This document shows, piece by piece, positions 52,830-62,106 of a stretch of 64,000 bases of DNA. The position numbers and the translations under genes are program-made. The notes under the pieces are model-generated. The model ran no database searches and had not been told where the DNA came from. It was given only the letters and a program-made list of their open reading frames with translations. The stretch's first letter is position 1, and each line of letters opens with the position of its first letter. This DNA is from an uncultured Ruminococcus sp. (GTDB lineage: Bacteria; Bacillota; Clostridia; Lachnospirales; Lachnospiraceae): the NCBI GenBank assembly GCA_900541505.1, contig UQKK01000003.1, forward strand, positions 62,001-126,000. Reading direction: 5' to 3'.

Positions 52830-52937
52830 TTTAACTCACCTCAGTATTTCATCGGTATCCTGATTTTGTGCAGAAACAGGACGGAAGTTTGTCTATAAAC
52901 AAGAGTCCGTTTTCCCGCAGGCAGGAATCTGTCTCCC

Positions 52938-52966
52938 ATTATAATGGCTTGCCGGGAAAAGGACAA
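52938..52966 (-). promoter_or_regulatory. Promoter of apbE
   Basis: On the minus strand, TTGTCC, a 17-base spacer and a perfect TATAAT; transcription starts about 100 bases before the apbE start codon. Confidence 0.65.
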
Positions 52967-53043
52967 GCAGTGTGCAGAAATTTTGTCGGTCTGTAAGAAA
53001 AAGACCTGAGGGGGAGTGGAGCTTTTCCCACTCGAACATGTGG

Positions 53044-53072
53044 TTGCATTCTAATTTGCGGTGTGCTATCAT
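53044..53072 (+). promoter_or_regulatory. Promoter of the NusG-II / Gx transporter operon
   Basis: TTGCAT, a 17-base spacer and TATCAT, 21 bases before the start codon. Confidence 0.55.
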
Positions 53073-53092
53073 AATGCGTAAAGAGGTCAAAA

Positions 53093-53449
53093 ATGAAGAA
53101 AAATGATTGGATTTTAATTGGCATTGTCATCCTCATAGCTGCGGGTTTTTTCCTATTTCAGACATTTAAACCTAAGAGCGGCGTACAGGTGGTGGAAATC
53201 ACCGTGGATGGGGAGATTTACGGTACCTATGATTTAGATGAGGAGCAGACGATAGAGATAAACGGCACGAATACATTGGTCATCGAGGACGGAAAGGCGC
53301 AGATGGAAGAGGCGGACTGCCCGGACTTGCTCTGTGTGCATCAGAAGGCAATCTCAAAGGAAGGGGAGAGTATCATCTGCCTTCCGAATAAAGTGGTTGT
53401 CACCATACGCGGCGGAGAAGAGACAGAACTGGATGCGGTGACAAATTAG
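53093..53449 (+). CDS. NusG domain II-containing membrane-anchored protein
   Basis: A 118-residue protein with an N-terminal membrane anchor (about 6-23) and an exported beta-barrel of the NusG-II type with the conserved CPDLLCVHQ segment and ICLPNKVVV. Such proteins are usually beside a Gx transporter gene and near apbE or Rnf-type redox genes. Function unproven. Confidence 0.88.
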   Translation: MKKNDWILIGIVILIAAGFFLFQTFKPKSGVQVVEITVDGEIYGTYDLDEEQTIEINGTNTLVIEDGKAQMEEADCPDLLCVHQKAISKEGESIICLPNKVVVTIRGGEETELDAVTN

Positions 53450-53467
53450 AGAAAGGCAGGAAGGACT

Positions 53468-53959
53468 TTGAAGAACCGGGCGGCATATTTCGGCGTATTT
53501 ACAGCGCTGGCATTGATTTTCAGCTATGTGGAGACTTTGATTCCCATACAGTTTGGGATACCGGGAGTGAAGCTGGGGCTTGCCAATCTCATCATTGTTA
53601 TCATGCTCTATAAAAGAAACGCCGGGGAGGCTTTGCTGCTCTCGGTCGTGAGAGTGGTTCTCTCAGGATTTTTGTTCGGCAGCTTGTTCAGTATTTTATA
53701 TAGCCTGGCGGGAGGAATCCTAAGCCTTCTTGTGATGGCATTTTTGAAAAACAGAAAATCGTTCAGCGTAATCGGTGTGAGTATTGCCGGAGGGGTATTC
53801 CACAATATCGGGCAGCTCATTGTGGCGATGGCAGTAGTGGAGACATTTGAGGTGGCATACTATGTCCCGGTGCTTCTGGTGGCAGGATGTCTGACAGGCG
53901 CCCTGATTGGAATTGTATCAGACGCGGTATTGAAGCGTACAGCGCAGATACATCTGTAA
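53468..53959 (+). CDS. Gx transporter family protein (ECF S-component-like)
   Basis: A 163-residue polytopic membrane protein with about five hydrophobic segments. GVKLGLANLIIV and VVLSGFLFGSLFSILYSLAG are typical of the family sometimes annotated as heptaprenyl diphosphate synthase component I; the fold is that of small-molecule uptake components. TTG start with GGAAGGA upstream. Substrate unknown. Confidence 0.88.
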   Translation: MKNRAAYFGVFTALALIFSYVETLIPIQFGIPGVKLGLANLIIVIMLYKRNAGEALLLSVVRVVLSGFLFGSLFSILYSLAGGILSLLVMAFLKNRKSFSVIGVSIAGGVFHNIGQLIVAMAVVETFEVAYYVPVLLVAGCLTGALIGIVSDAVLKRTAQIHL

Positions 53960-54078
53960 GGCGCGGCGGACACGCGGATAAATCTATGCGGTAAGCATGG
54001 CGCAGGGAGATACGGATGCCGCTGTATAGTAGACACGGCGGGTACGCAGAGGCAGCGAAGTGGTAAAGGAGAAAAAAG

Positions 54079-54681
54079 ATGATTTCATATATCAGAGGGG
54101 AACTGGCGGCAGTGGAACAGGAGAAGGCAATCGTGGATGTGGGCGGCGTAGGCTACGGCATCTACATGCCGGAGCGGTCTTTAGGACTTTTGCCCGCCAC
54201 AGGAAATGAGATAAAACTGCATACCTATTTGAATGTCCGGGAGGATGCCATGCAGCTCTTCGGATTTCTGACAAAGGATGAACTTGAGATTTTCAGGCTG
54301 CTCATCGGTGTGAGCGGAATCGGACCGAAGGGGGGACTTAACATTCTTTCCAGTCTTTCCGGGGATGATTTGCGCTTTGCGGTGCTCTCCGGAGATGTAA
54401 AGGCGATTTCCAAAGCGCCCGGTATCGGGAAGAAGACGGCGGAGAAGCTTATCATTGAATTGAAAGATAAGCTGAATATCGAGGATATGCTGCATCCGGA
54501 AACGAGAGCGGAAGCAGTGGAAGTATCGGAGACAGCAGGGGAGATACAGAACGAGGCGGTGCAGGCTCTGGTGGCGCTGGGCTATGGCAGTACGGAGAGT
54601 ATGCGGGCAGTGAGAAAAGCAGGCGCAGATTTCCATACAGTAGAAGAACTTTTGAAGGCAGCGCTGAAGAATTTATTCTAA
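54079..54681 (+). CDS. ruvA: Holliday junction branch migration protein RuvA
   Basis: A 200-residue DNA-binding subunit. It has an N-terminal OB-fold, two helix-hairpin-helix motifs (GVSGIGPKGGLNIL and APGIGKKTAEKLI) and a C-terminal RuvB-contact domain (ALVALGYGSTES). Acts with RuvB to move Holliday junctions in recombination repair. AAAGGAG precedes the ATG; ruvB follows after 27 bases. Confidence 0.97.
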   Translation: MISYIRGELAAVEQEKAIVDVGGVGYGIYMPERSLGLLPATGNEIKLHTYLNVREDAMQLFGFLTKDELEIFRLLIGVSGIGPKGGLNILSSLSGDDLRFAVLSGDVKAISKAPGIGKKTAEKLIIELKDKLNIEDMLHPETRAEAVEVSETAGEIQNEAVQALVALGYGSTESMRAVRKAGADFHTVEELLKAALKNLF

Positions 54682-54708
54682 AATTAGTGAAGAACAGGTT
54701 GAGATTAT

Positions 54709-55707
54709 ATGGGAAAGCGAATCATCACAACAGAAAATCTGGAAGAAGATATTAAGATAGAGAGCAGTCTGCGCCCGCAGCATCTGAAGGAATACATCGG
54801 ACAGGAGAAGGCGAAGGAGACGCTGGAGATTTACATAAAGGCGGCGAAGGAGCGAGGCGAGGCGCTGGACCATGTGCTGTTCTACGGACCGCCCGGATTG
54901 GGAAAAACTACCCTGGCGGGCATCATCGCCAACGAGATGGGTGTCAATTTGAAAGTGACTTCCGGTCCGGCAATTGAGAAACCCGGCGAGATGGCGGCAA
55001 TTCTTAATAATCTGCAGGAGAGGGATGTCCTCTTTGTGGATGAGATACACCGGCTGAACCGGCAGGTGGAGGAGGTTCTCTATCCGGCTATGGAAGACTA
55101 TGCCATTGACATTATGATTGGAAAAGGAGCAACCGCCCGTTCTATCCGCCTGGAGCTGCCGAAATTTACACTGGTGGGAGCCACCACCAGGGCGGGGATG
55201 CTCACAGCACCTCTGCGCGACCGTTTCGGCGTTGTGAACCGGCTGGAATTTTACACGGAGGAAGAACTGGCAATCATCATCATCCGCTCCGCACAAGTGC
55301 TGGATGTGGAGATTGAGAGGGAAGGCGCGCTGGAGCTCGCCAGACGTTCCAGGGGGACGCCCCGTCTTGCCAACCGGCTCTTAAAGCGGGTGCGGGATTT
55401 CGCCCAGGTAAAATATGACGGCGTCATCACCAAGCAGGTGACGAATCTGGCGTTAGACCTTCTGGATGTGGACAAGTACGGACTGGATTCCATTGACCGC
55501 AACATCCTTCAGACAATGATTGAGAAGTTTCAGGGGGGACCGGTGGGGCTTGATACTCTTGCGGCAGCGATTTCTGAGGATGCGGGCACGCTGGAGGATG
55601 TGTATGAGCCGTATCTTCTGAAAAACGGATTTATCCAGAGGACGCCCAGAGGACGGATTGTGACAGAACTTGCCTATGCGCATCTGGGGCTTCCTTTTTC
55701 CGGGTAA
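54709..55707 (+). CDS. ruvB: Holliday junction branch migration ATPase RuvB
   Basis: A 332-residue AAA+ helicase motor with Walker A GPPGLGKTTLAG, Walker B VLFVDEIHRL, sensor 1 GATTRAGML, arginine finger in PLRDRFG and the C-terminal winged helix ending RTPRGR. Length is typical. A weak ribosome binding site (AACAGG) suggests coupling to ruvA. Confidence 0.98.
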   Translation: MGKRIITTENLEEDIKIESSLRPQHLKEYIGQEKAKETLEIYIKAAKERGEALDHVLFYGPPGLGKTTLAGIIANEMGVNLKVTSGPAIEKPGEMAAILNNLQERDVLFVDEIHRLNRQVEEVLYPAMEDYAIDIMIGKGATARSIRLELPKFTLVGATTRAGMLTAPLRDRFGVVNRLEFYTEEELAIIIIRSAQVLDVEIEREGALELARRSRGTPRLANRLLKRVRDFAQVKYDGVITKQVTNLALDLLDVDKYGLDSIDRNILQTMIEKFQGGPVGLDTLAAAISEDAGTLEDVYEPYLLKNGFIQRTPRGRIVTELAYAHLGLPFSG

Positions 55708-55747
55708 ATAGTTTATAATAACAGATATGAAACGCAAGGAGGAAGCT

Positions 55748-56158
55748 ATGAGTTCAGCAAAACATTTTACAGAAGTTTTAATCGGAGGGAAGGTATACAC
55801 CCTGAGCGGTTTTGAAGGTGAGGAGTATCTCCAGAAAGTCTCTTCCTATCTGAACCATAAGATTACAGAATGTGCGAACAGCGAAGGGTACCGCAAGCAA
55901 AGCGCGGACACCCGCAATGTGCTCCTTGCCCTGAATATCGCGGATGATTATTTTAAGGCGAAGAAGCAGGGAGATTCCCTGGAAAGTGATATTGAGTTAA
56001 AGGATAAAGAGATGTATGATCTGAAGCATGAACTGATTTCCGCGCAGATTAAGCTGGAGAACGCGGAGAAAGAACTTGCCAAGATGAAAGAGGATAATAA
56101 CGACCTCCAAATGCAGATCGTAAAATTAGAGACAGAGATGAAAAACAGGAGAAGATAA
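55748..56158 (+). CDS. zapA: Cell division protein ZapA
   Basis: A 136-residue protein that binds and bundles FtsZ. The N-terminal globular part (VLIGGKVYTLSGFEGEEYLQ) and the VLLALNIADDYF helix are typical; the last 60 residues form a long charged coiled coil. The ATG at 55748 with AAGGAGG upstream is chosen. A terminator follows. Confidence 0.92.
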   Translation: MSSAKHFTEVLIGGKVYTLSGFEGEEYLQKVSSYLNHKITECANSEGYRKQSADTRNVLLALNIADDYFKAKKQGDSLESDIELKDKEMYDLKHELISAQIKLENAEKELAKMKEDNNDLQMQIVKLETEMKNRRR

Positions 56159-56202
56159 ACGAATCTGCCATGAAAGTCGGAAAAGCTCTATGTACAGCAA
56201 AA

Positions 56203-56243
56203 ATGGGGTGTTTGGCTTTTGCCGGACATCCCATCTCTTTTAA
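56203..56243 (+). terminator. Intrinsic terminator after zapA
   Basis: A 14-bp stem, including three G-T wobble pairs, with a TTTT loop (56217-56220) and a CTCTTTT tail. Confidence 0.7.
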
Positions 56244-56317
56244 GGCTTAAAATGAGGCTGCCGCAATCCCACTGGCTTTAGACAATGGGTAGTTCACATG
56301 ATTCGGAAGGAGAGAGC

Positions 56318-58858
56318 ATGTCCATCATTCGGGAAAAGATAGAGATTTTATCGCCGGCAGGGTCCTTTGAGAGCTTCCGCGCGGCCATCACAGCGGGAGC
56401 GGATGCCATCTACGCCGGCGGGCAGAGGTTTGGAGCGCGCGCTTTTGCAGAAAATTTTTCGCCCCAGGAGCTTCTGGAGGCAATCGATTACGCGCACCTG
56501 CATGGAAAACGGTTTTACCTGACAGTCAACACCCTGTTAAAGGATGAAGAGATGGAAGAATTGTATGACTATCTGGCTCCTTTGTACAGACAGGGACTGG
56601 ATGCGGTAATCGTGCAGGATATCGGCGTGCTTTCTTTTGTTCGGGAGCATTTCCCGGATATGGAAGTGCATGCCAGCACGCAGATGACCATCACCGGGGC
56701 GGACGGCGCCCGGTTTTTGAAAGAACTGGGTGTGAAGAGAGTGGTTCCCGCAAGAGAACTATCCCTTCCGGAAATCGCGCAGATACGTGAAAAGACAGGG
56801 CTGGACGTGGAGTGTTTTGTGCACGGAGCTCTGTGTTACTGTTATTCCGGGCAATGCCTGTTAAGCAGTTTTATCGGCGGACGAAGCGGCAATCGGGGAC
56901 AGTGCGCCCAGCCCTGCAGACTGCCCTACACAGCGGGCAGGGAAAAAGGCTATCTTCTAAGCCTCAAGGATATCTGCACGCTGGAGATGATTCCGAAGAT
57001 GGCGCAGGCAGGCATCAATTCCTTTAAAATCGAGGGCAGGATGAAGAAACCGGAATATGTGGCGCTGGTGACAGCCATGTACCGCAAATATCTGGATTTG
57101 TACCTGGAAAAGGGTACGGAAGGATTCCGTGTGGAACCAAAAGATTTGGAGTGCCTGAAAGATATTTACAACCGTGGCGGTTTCCACACCGGATACTATG
57201 AGAAGCACAATGGCAGGGACATGCTGTCTCTTGGCAGACCGAACCACGCGGGAGTGCCCGCGGTCAGGGTTCTGGCTCAAAAAGGCAGGGAAGTGACGGG
57301 AACGGCGTTGACAGAGATTCACAAAGGCGATATTCTGGAACTGTCCTGTAAGAATAAAAAAAACACAGATAATTATACTTTTGGAAAAGGGGCGGAAAAA
57401 GGAAAGACGGTCACATTCCTGGCTCCAAAGAATTATTTTTATAAAAAAGGAACCCTTTTAAACCGGGTCCGCAGCCAGCATTTGCTCGATGAGACAGACC
57501 GGGCATATGTTTCTGCGAAAAAGACCGAGGAGATAGAAGGTACTTTCACGCTTCACGCCGGGAGTCCCGCTGCTCTGGAAGTGTGTTATAACGGAGTGCG
57601 CGTGCGGGTACAGACGGAACTTTCAGCAGAAGAAGCGCAAAAGAAGCCTCTGGGGAAGAAAGAGACAGAGGAACAGCTTCGCAAGACCGGGAACACAGAG
57701 TTTTTCTTCGGACGTCTGGAGATGGACATGGAAGAATCTTTATTCCTCCCCATGCAGGAGATAAAGAAACTGCGCAGAGCCGCGCTGGAGGAGTTAAAAG
57801 AGGCTGTATGCCGGGCATACAGAAGGCGGGAGAATACGGCAGAGAGGAAACAGTCAAACCAGGCGCAGAATGAACTGCAAGCGGATGGACAGTCCCAGGT
57901 GCGGGATATATTTGCAAGTGGTGAACAGTCCCAGATGCGGGATGTATTTGCAGACGGTGAACAGCTCTATGCGGAGAAAATGCCGTCGGTGTCTGTCCTT
58001 GCGGAGACGAGAGAACAGCTTTTTGCGGTGGAGGAATTTATAGAGTTGACAGCGGATACGGGAGAGAAAGTGCCATTTTTATCCCGCGTCTATGTGGACT
58101 GCCAGTTGGATGGAGAAATCCTTCCCAGACAGGATATCCGGGATTTGTGCCGCAGGCTTAAGGAGCGGGGAATAGAAGTGTACTGTGCGCTGCCTGCCAT
58201 TTTCCGCAGTGAGGGGGCAGAACTTCTTAAGAGGGAATACACATCTTTTGAGGCGTTCTCTTTTGACGGGGTACTTGTGCGAAATTACGAGGAAATCCGG
58301 TTTTTAAGAGACCAAAAATTTGACAGACCGGTGATTTTGGACCATAATCTGTATGTGTGCAACCAGAAGGGAAAGCAGTTCTGGAAATCACAGGGAGTTG
58401 AGACATTTACCGCGCCTGTGGAGCTTAACAGGCGGGAACTTGACAGGTTGGGCCTGGAACATGCGGAACTGGTCGTATATGGACATCTGCCGGTGATGGT
58501 GAGCGCTCAGTGTATCGCGAAAACCGTGGAGGGCTGCAGAAAGGATTCCCGCGTGCGTATGCTTAAGGACCGTCTGGGAAATCAGTTGCCGGTGAGAAAT
58601 TACTGTGGACTGTGTTATAATACCATATATAATACGTCTGCGCTCTGTCTTGCGGATTTGACAGAGGATATCAGAGAACTGTCCCCGGCGGCAGTGCGTC
58701 TTTGGTTCACTGTGGAGAGCAGAGATACGTGCCTTGAAGTGCTGAAGTTCGTGCAGAAGGAATGGGAAGAAAATACAGGAGCGGACAGGGAAGAGAAGGT
58801 TTTGGCTTTCCGGGAAGCAGGGTATACAAGAGGGCATTTTAAGAGAGGAATAACATAG
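56318..58858 (+). CDS. U32-family peptidase / RNA hydroxylation-type protein with DUF3656
   Basis: An 846-residue protein. The N-terminal U32 domain (about 1-330) has the family segment FVHGALCYCYSGQCLLSS with GNRGQCAQPCR; in characterised relatives such Cys help hold an iron-sulfur cluster used in prephenate-dependent RNA hydroxylation (RlhA, TrhP). A DUF3656-type domain follows, then a second, C-terminal region with further cysteines (CGLCYNTIYNTSALC). Whether it is a protease or RNA-modifying enzyme is not decided by sequence. Residues about 523-549 contain a tandem 12-residue repeat. The start follows AAGGAG. Confidence 0.88.
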   Translation: MSIIREKIEILSPAGSFESFRAAITAGADAIYAGGQRFGARAFAENFSPQELLEAIDYAHLHGKRFYLTVNTLLKDEEMEELYDYLAPLYRQGLDAVIVQDIGVLSFVREHFPDMEVHASTQMTITGADGARFLKELGVKRVVPARELSLPEIAQIREKTGLDVECFVHGALCYCYSGQCLLSSFIGGRSGNRGQCAQPCRLPYTAGREKGYLLSLKDICTLEMIPKMAQAGINSFKIEGRMKKPEYVALVTAMYRKYLDLYLEKGTEGFRVEPKDLECLKDIYNRGGFHTGYYEKHNGRDMLSLGRPNHAGVPAVRVLAQKGREVTGTALTEIHKGDILELSCKNKKNTDNYTFGKGAEKGKTVTFLAPKNYFYKKGTLLNRVRSQHLLDETDRAYVSAKKTEEIEGTFTLHAGSPAALEVCYNGVRVRVQTELSAEEAQKKPLGKKETEEQLRKTGNTEFFFGRLEMDMEESLFLPMQEIKKLRRAALEELKEAVCRAYRRRENTAERKQSNQAQNELQADGQSQVRDIFASGEQSQMRDVFADGEQLYAEKMPSVSVLAETREQLFAVEEFIELTADTGEKVPFLSRVYVDCQLDGEILPRQDIRDLCRRLKERGIEVYCALPAIFRSEGAELLKREYTSFEAFSFDGVLVRNYEEIRFLRDQKFDRPVILDHNLYVCNQKGKQFWKSQGVETFTAPVELNRRELDRLGLEHAELVVYGHLPVMVSAQCIAKTVEGCRKDSRVRMLKDRLGNQLPVRNYCGLCYNTIYNTSALCLADLTEDIRELSPAAVRLWFTVESRDTCLEVLKFVQKEWEENTGADREEKVLAFREAGYTRGHFKRGIT
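57887..57964 (+). repeat. Tandem 36-bp repeat inside the U32 gene
   Basis: Two full units and a partial third encode GQSQVRDIFAS and GEQSQMRDVFAD, keeping frame. It lies in a low-complexity linker between the domains and is probably variable in copy number. Confidence 0.75.
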
Positions 58859-58872
58859 GAGCAGGTGGAATC

Positions 58873-60330
58873 GTGGTCAATATCATTGTAGAATTATCAA
58901 AATATATCATCATTCTTTTGATGGCGGCGTATACGTTTTCCTGTTTTTCTATCTTCGCGCAGAATTACGAGGACGATGAAAAACGGGTGCTCATCCGGCA
59001 GAATGTGCTGATGTTCACGCTGCAGCTTATGGCTTATCTGGTCATGTATGTAAAGACGGAAGACATGAAAATCCTCTTTATTTACGGTGTGCAGGCAGTC
59101 ATCTTTCTGGCGGTCATCGTGCTGTACAATGTCATTTATCCGAATGTCTCCAGGCTTGTTGTCAATAATATGTGTATGCTGATGAATGCGGGGATGATTA
59201 TGATTACCCGTCTGTCCTATGACAATGAGGTGCCTTACGACAACGCCATGAAGCAGATGGTTTTTATTGCGCTGGGAGTGACATTCGGGCTGATTGTGCC
59301 GATACTCATAAAGAAATTGAAATTCCTTGCGGACTGGACCTACATCTATGCGGGAGTGGGAATCGCGGCGCTTCTTTTGGTGGCGGTGTTCGCGGTGAGT
59401 TCCGGCGGAGCGAAGCTGGGATTTACGGTGTTCGGTTTCGGAATCCAGCCATCGGAGTTTGTAAAAATTCTGTTCGTTTTTTACGTGGCGGCAAGCTTGA
59501 AGAAATCTACAGATTTTAAAAATGTCGTCATCACCACAGCGGTGGCTGCGGCTCATGTGCTGATTCTCGTGCTCTCCACGGATTTGGGGGCAGCGTTGAT
59601 TTTGTTTATCGTTTATCTGGTGATGCTCTATGTGGCGACCAGAAAGCCTTTATACGCGGCGGCAGGTATTGCGGCGGGCAGTGTGGCGGCAGTAATCGGG
59701 TATCATCTGTTCGCCCATATCAAGGTGCGTGTCTCTGTGTGGAAGGACCCTTTTGCCTCCTACAGTGAAGGGGGATATCAGGTGGCACAGTCCCTATTTG
59801 CCATCGGCACGGGAAGCTGGTTTGGAATGGGGCTCTTCCAGGGGCTGCCGGACAGTATCCCGGTGGCGGAGACGGACTTTATTTTTTCCGCTATTGCGGA
59901 AGAACTGGGGCTCATCTTTGCCCTCTGTCTGATTTTAATCTGTGTCAGCTGCTATGTGATGTTTCTGAATATTGCGATGGAGATTCGTGACCAGTTTTAT
60001 AAGCTGCTGGCGCTGGGACTGGGAACCTGTTATATCTTCCAGGTATTTTTAACGATTGGAGGCGTAACGAAGTTTATCCCCTCTACGGGCGTGACCCTGC
60101 CTCTTGTGAGCTACGGGGGAAGTTCCATGTTGAGTACCATGATTATGTTTGGAATCATACAAGGGCTGTATATCTTAAGGGAAGATGAGGAAGAAAAACT
60201 GGAGCGCAGACGTGAGAGAGAGCTAAGAAGAGAGAGAGAGTTGAGAAATGAAGCGAGAACAACGACCAGGAAAAAGACAACAAAACAAAAGCCGCGTTTC
60301 GAAGAAGTCCCGAAACAAAGAGTTCGCTAG
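58873..60330 (+). CDS. FtsW/RodA/SpoVE-family cell-wall polymerase
   Basis: A 485-residue SEDS glycosyltransferase with about ten membrane segments that polymerises lipid II with a partner class B PBP, whose gene overlaps it by 83 bases. The family segments FGIQPSEFVKI, TDLGAALILF and STGVTLPLVSYGGSSM are present. The C-terminal 45 residues form an unusually long Arg/Glu/Lys-rich cytoplasmic tail. GTG start. Whether it serves division, elongation or sporulation cannot be told. Confidence 0.93.
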   Translation: MVNIIVELSKYIIILLMAAYTFSCFSIFAQNYEDDEKRVLIRQNVLMFTLQLMAYLVMYVKTEDMKILFIYGVQAVIFLAVIVLYNVIYPNVSRLVVNNMCMLMNAGMIMITRLSYDNEVPYDNAMKQMVFIALGVTFGLIVPILIKKLKFLADWTYIYAGVGIAALLLVAVFAVSSGGAKLGFTVFGFGIQPSEFVKILFVFYVAASLKKSTDFKNVVITTAVAAAHVLILVLSTDLGAALILFIVYLVMLYVATRKPLYAAAGIAAGSVAAVIGYHLFAHIKVRVSVWKDPFASYSEGGYQVAQSLFAIGTGSWFGMGLFQGLPDSIPVAETDFIFSAIAEELGLIFALCLILICVSCYVMFLNIAMEIRDQFYKLLALGLGTCYIFQVFLTIGGVTKFIPSTGVTLPLVSYGGSSMLSTMIMFGIIQGLYILREDEEEKLERRRERELRRERELRNEARTTTRKKTTKQKPRFEEVPKQRVR

Positions 60331-61717
60331 AGTTACTTACTTTTTCGTGATTCTCTTCCTGGGGCTCATGGCGTATATCATCTACTTTAATATTGTGGAG
60401 GCGAAGACCATTGTCAACAGTCCTTACAATGAGAGACAGGATGCGTTCGCGGACCGGATTGTTCGGGGAACTATAACGGACAGAAACGGAAATGTCCTTG
60501 CCGAGACCGAGGTGGCGGAGGATGGCACAGAGGTCCGCAGCTACCCTTACGGCGCTGCTTTTTCCCATGTGGTGGGATACAGCAGCCAGACGGCTGGCAA
60601 ATCCGGGTTGGAATCGGTGGAAAATTTTGAACTTCTGACCTCCAACGCGTTTTTTACAGAGAAGCTGACAAATGCATTTCAGGGAGATAAAGACGTGGGA
60701 GATACGGTTGTGACGACGCTGGATGCGGACTTGCAGCAGGCGGCATATGACGCTCTGGGAAGCAACAAAGGCGCAGTGGTGGTGATGGAGGCAGATACCG
60801 GGAAAATCCTTTCCATGGTCTCAAGCCCCTCCTATGACCCAAATACAGTGGAGAGCGACTGGGAATACCTCAATTCCGAGGAAAACGGCAGTCCGCTTTT
60901 AAACCGTGCCACACAGGGGTCCTACGCGCCGGGCTCCACCTTTAAGATTGTGACAACGCTGGAATATATGAGGGAAGACAGCGATTATGCCAATTACGGC
61001 TATGACTGTACAGGGTCCATCACAGATTCCGGAACGACCATCCCCTGTTTTGACAATACGGTGCACGGATGGGAGGATTTGCGCAGTTCCTTTGCCAATT
61101 CCTGCAATTCCTCCTTTGCCAATATCGGGCTTTCTCTGGATAAGACATCCTACAGAAAGACGGCGGAGGACCTTTTGTTCAACAAATCGCTTCCGTCGGT
61201 GCTGGATTATACGAAGAGTTCCTTTGTGGTGAACGAGGAGACCGGCAGCGCGGAGATGATGATGACGGCTATGGGACAGGGAAACACAACGGTGAGCCCT
61301 TACCACATGGCGCTTATTACCCAGGCAATCGCCAACGGCGGTACGCTGATGGAGCCTTATCTGGTAGATAAGGTGACAAATTACACAGGGAGCGAGATTC
61401 GCAAAAATGTGCCGAAGAGCTATAAACGGCTGATGACATCTGACGAGGCAGCGCAGTTAAAAGAATACATGCAGGCTGTTGTCAGTGAAGGAACCGGCTA
61501 CATGCTCAATGGGGAATCCTACACGGTTGCCGGGAAGACGGGGACCGCGGAGTACAGTTTGACGGACGGAGAAAAGATGCACTCCTGGTTTGTAGGATTT
61601 ACCAATGTGGATAATCCGGAGCTGGTTATCAGTGTCATCATCGAGGGCTATGACGGAAATGACGGGGCAAAGGCAGTGCCTATCGCCAAACAGATTCTGG
61701 ATGCCTACTATTATTAA
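60248..61717 (+). CDS. Class B penicillin-binding protein (PBP2/PbpA-like transpeptidase)
   Basis: A 489-residue protein with a basic cytoplasmic N-terminus, one membrane anchor (about 30-48) and a transpeptidase domain: STFK (SxxK), SCN (SxN) and KTGTAEYS (KTG). The short pre-domain makes it resemble mycobacterial PbpA, which is also next to RodA. It cross-links peptidoglycan made by the preceding SEDS polymerase. The start lies inside the preceding gene with GAGAGAG upstream. Confidence 0.93.
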   Translation: MKREQRPGKRQQNKSRVSKKSRNKEFARVTYFFVILFLGLMAYIIYFNIVEAKTIVNSPYNERQDAFADRIVRGTITDRNGNVLAETEVAEDGTEVRSYPYGAAFSHVVGYSSQTAGKSGLESVENFELLTSNAFFTEKLTNAFQGDKDVGDTVVTTLDADLQQAAYDALGSNKGAVVVMEADTGKILSMVSSPSYDPNTVESDWEYLNSEENGSPLLNRATQGSYAPGSTFKIVTTLEYMREDSDYANYGYDCTGSITDSGTTIPCFDNTVHGWEDLRSSFANSCNSSFANIGLSLDKTSYRKTAEDLLFNKSLPSVLDYTKSSFVVNEETGSAEMMMTAMGQGNTTVSPYHMALITQAIANGGTLMEPYLVDKVTNYTGSEIRKNVPKSYKRLMTSDEAAQLKEYMQAVVSEGTGYMLNGESYTVAGKTGTAEYSLTDGEKMHSWFVGFTNVDNPELVISVIIEGYDGNDGAKAVPIAKQILDAYYY

Positions 61718-61755
61718 TGGCGGGTGAGAAAGCGGGACAGAAGGTGATGTAGAAC

Positions 61756-62100
61756 ATGCGCGTGAAATTTTACTGTGATTTATATATCAGTGAATCGTGG
61801 AAGAATAAAAAAGAAAAATTGGTGGAAAAATTACAGAAGAATAAATTGCAGCCCCTGGTCTATGTAATCGCGCTCGCCCAGGGGGAGCAGAACCAGTTGG
61901 AGATTTTTTCAAGTCTGCTCTTAAAGCAGCATGTTTTTGACGACAGCAGCCTCTTTGTGGTGGGAATCACATCAGGATATGAAGAAGCCCTTGATGTGAT
62001 AGAGTCTATCTCTGAAGAGGTGTACAAAAAAACAGACGGACTGGATATCCGCCGCTTCATTTTGAAGCGGCAGGAAGAATTTGAAAAGACAGAGGTATAA
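61756..62100 (+). CDS. Conserved hypothetical protein
   Basis: A 114-residue soluble protein with a mixed alpha/beta pattern (YVIALAQGEQNQLEIF; DSSLFVVGITSGYEEALDVI). I recognise no named family and no motif. It sits between the PBP gene and the DUF2953 gene at short spacing and may be part of their operon. The start is preceded only by GAAGGTG. Confidence 0.7.
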   Translation: MRVKFYCDLYISESWKNKKEKLVEKLQKNKLQPLVYVIALAQGEQNQLEIFSSLLLKQHVFDDSSLFVVGITSGYEEALDVIESISEEVYKKTDGLDIRRFILKRQEEFEKTEV

Positions 62101-62106
62101 AAGCGG

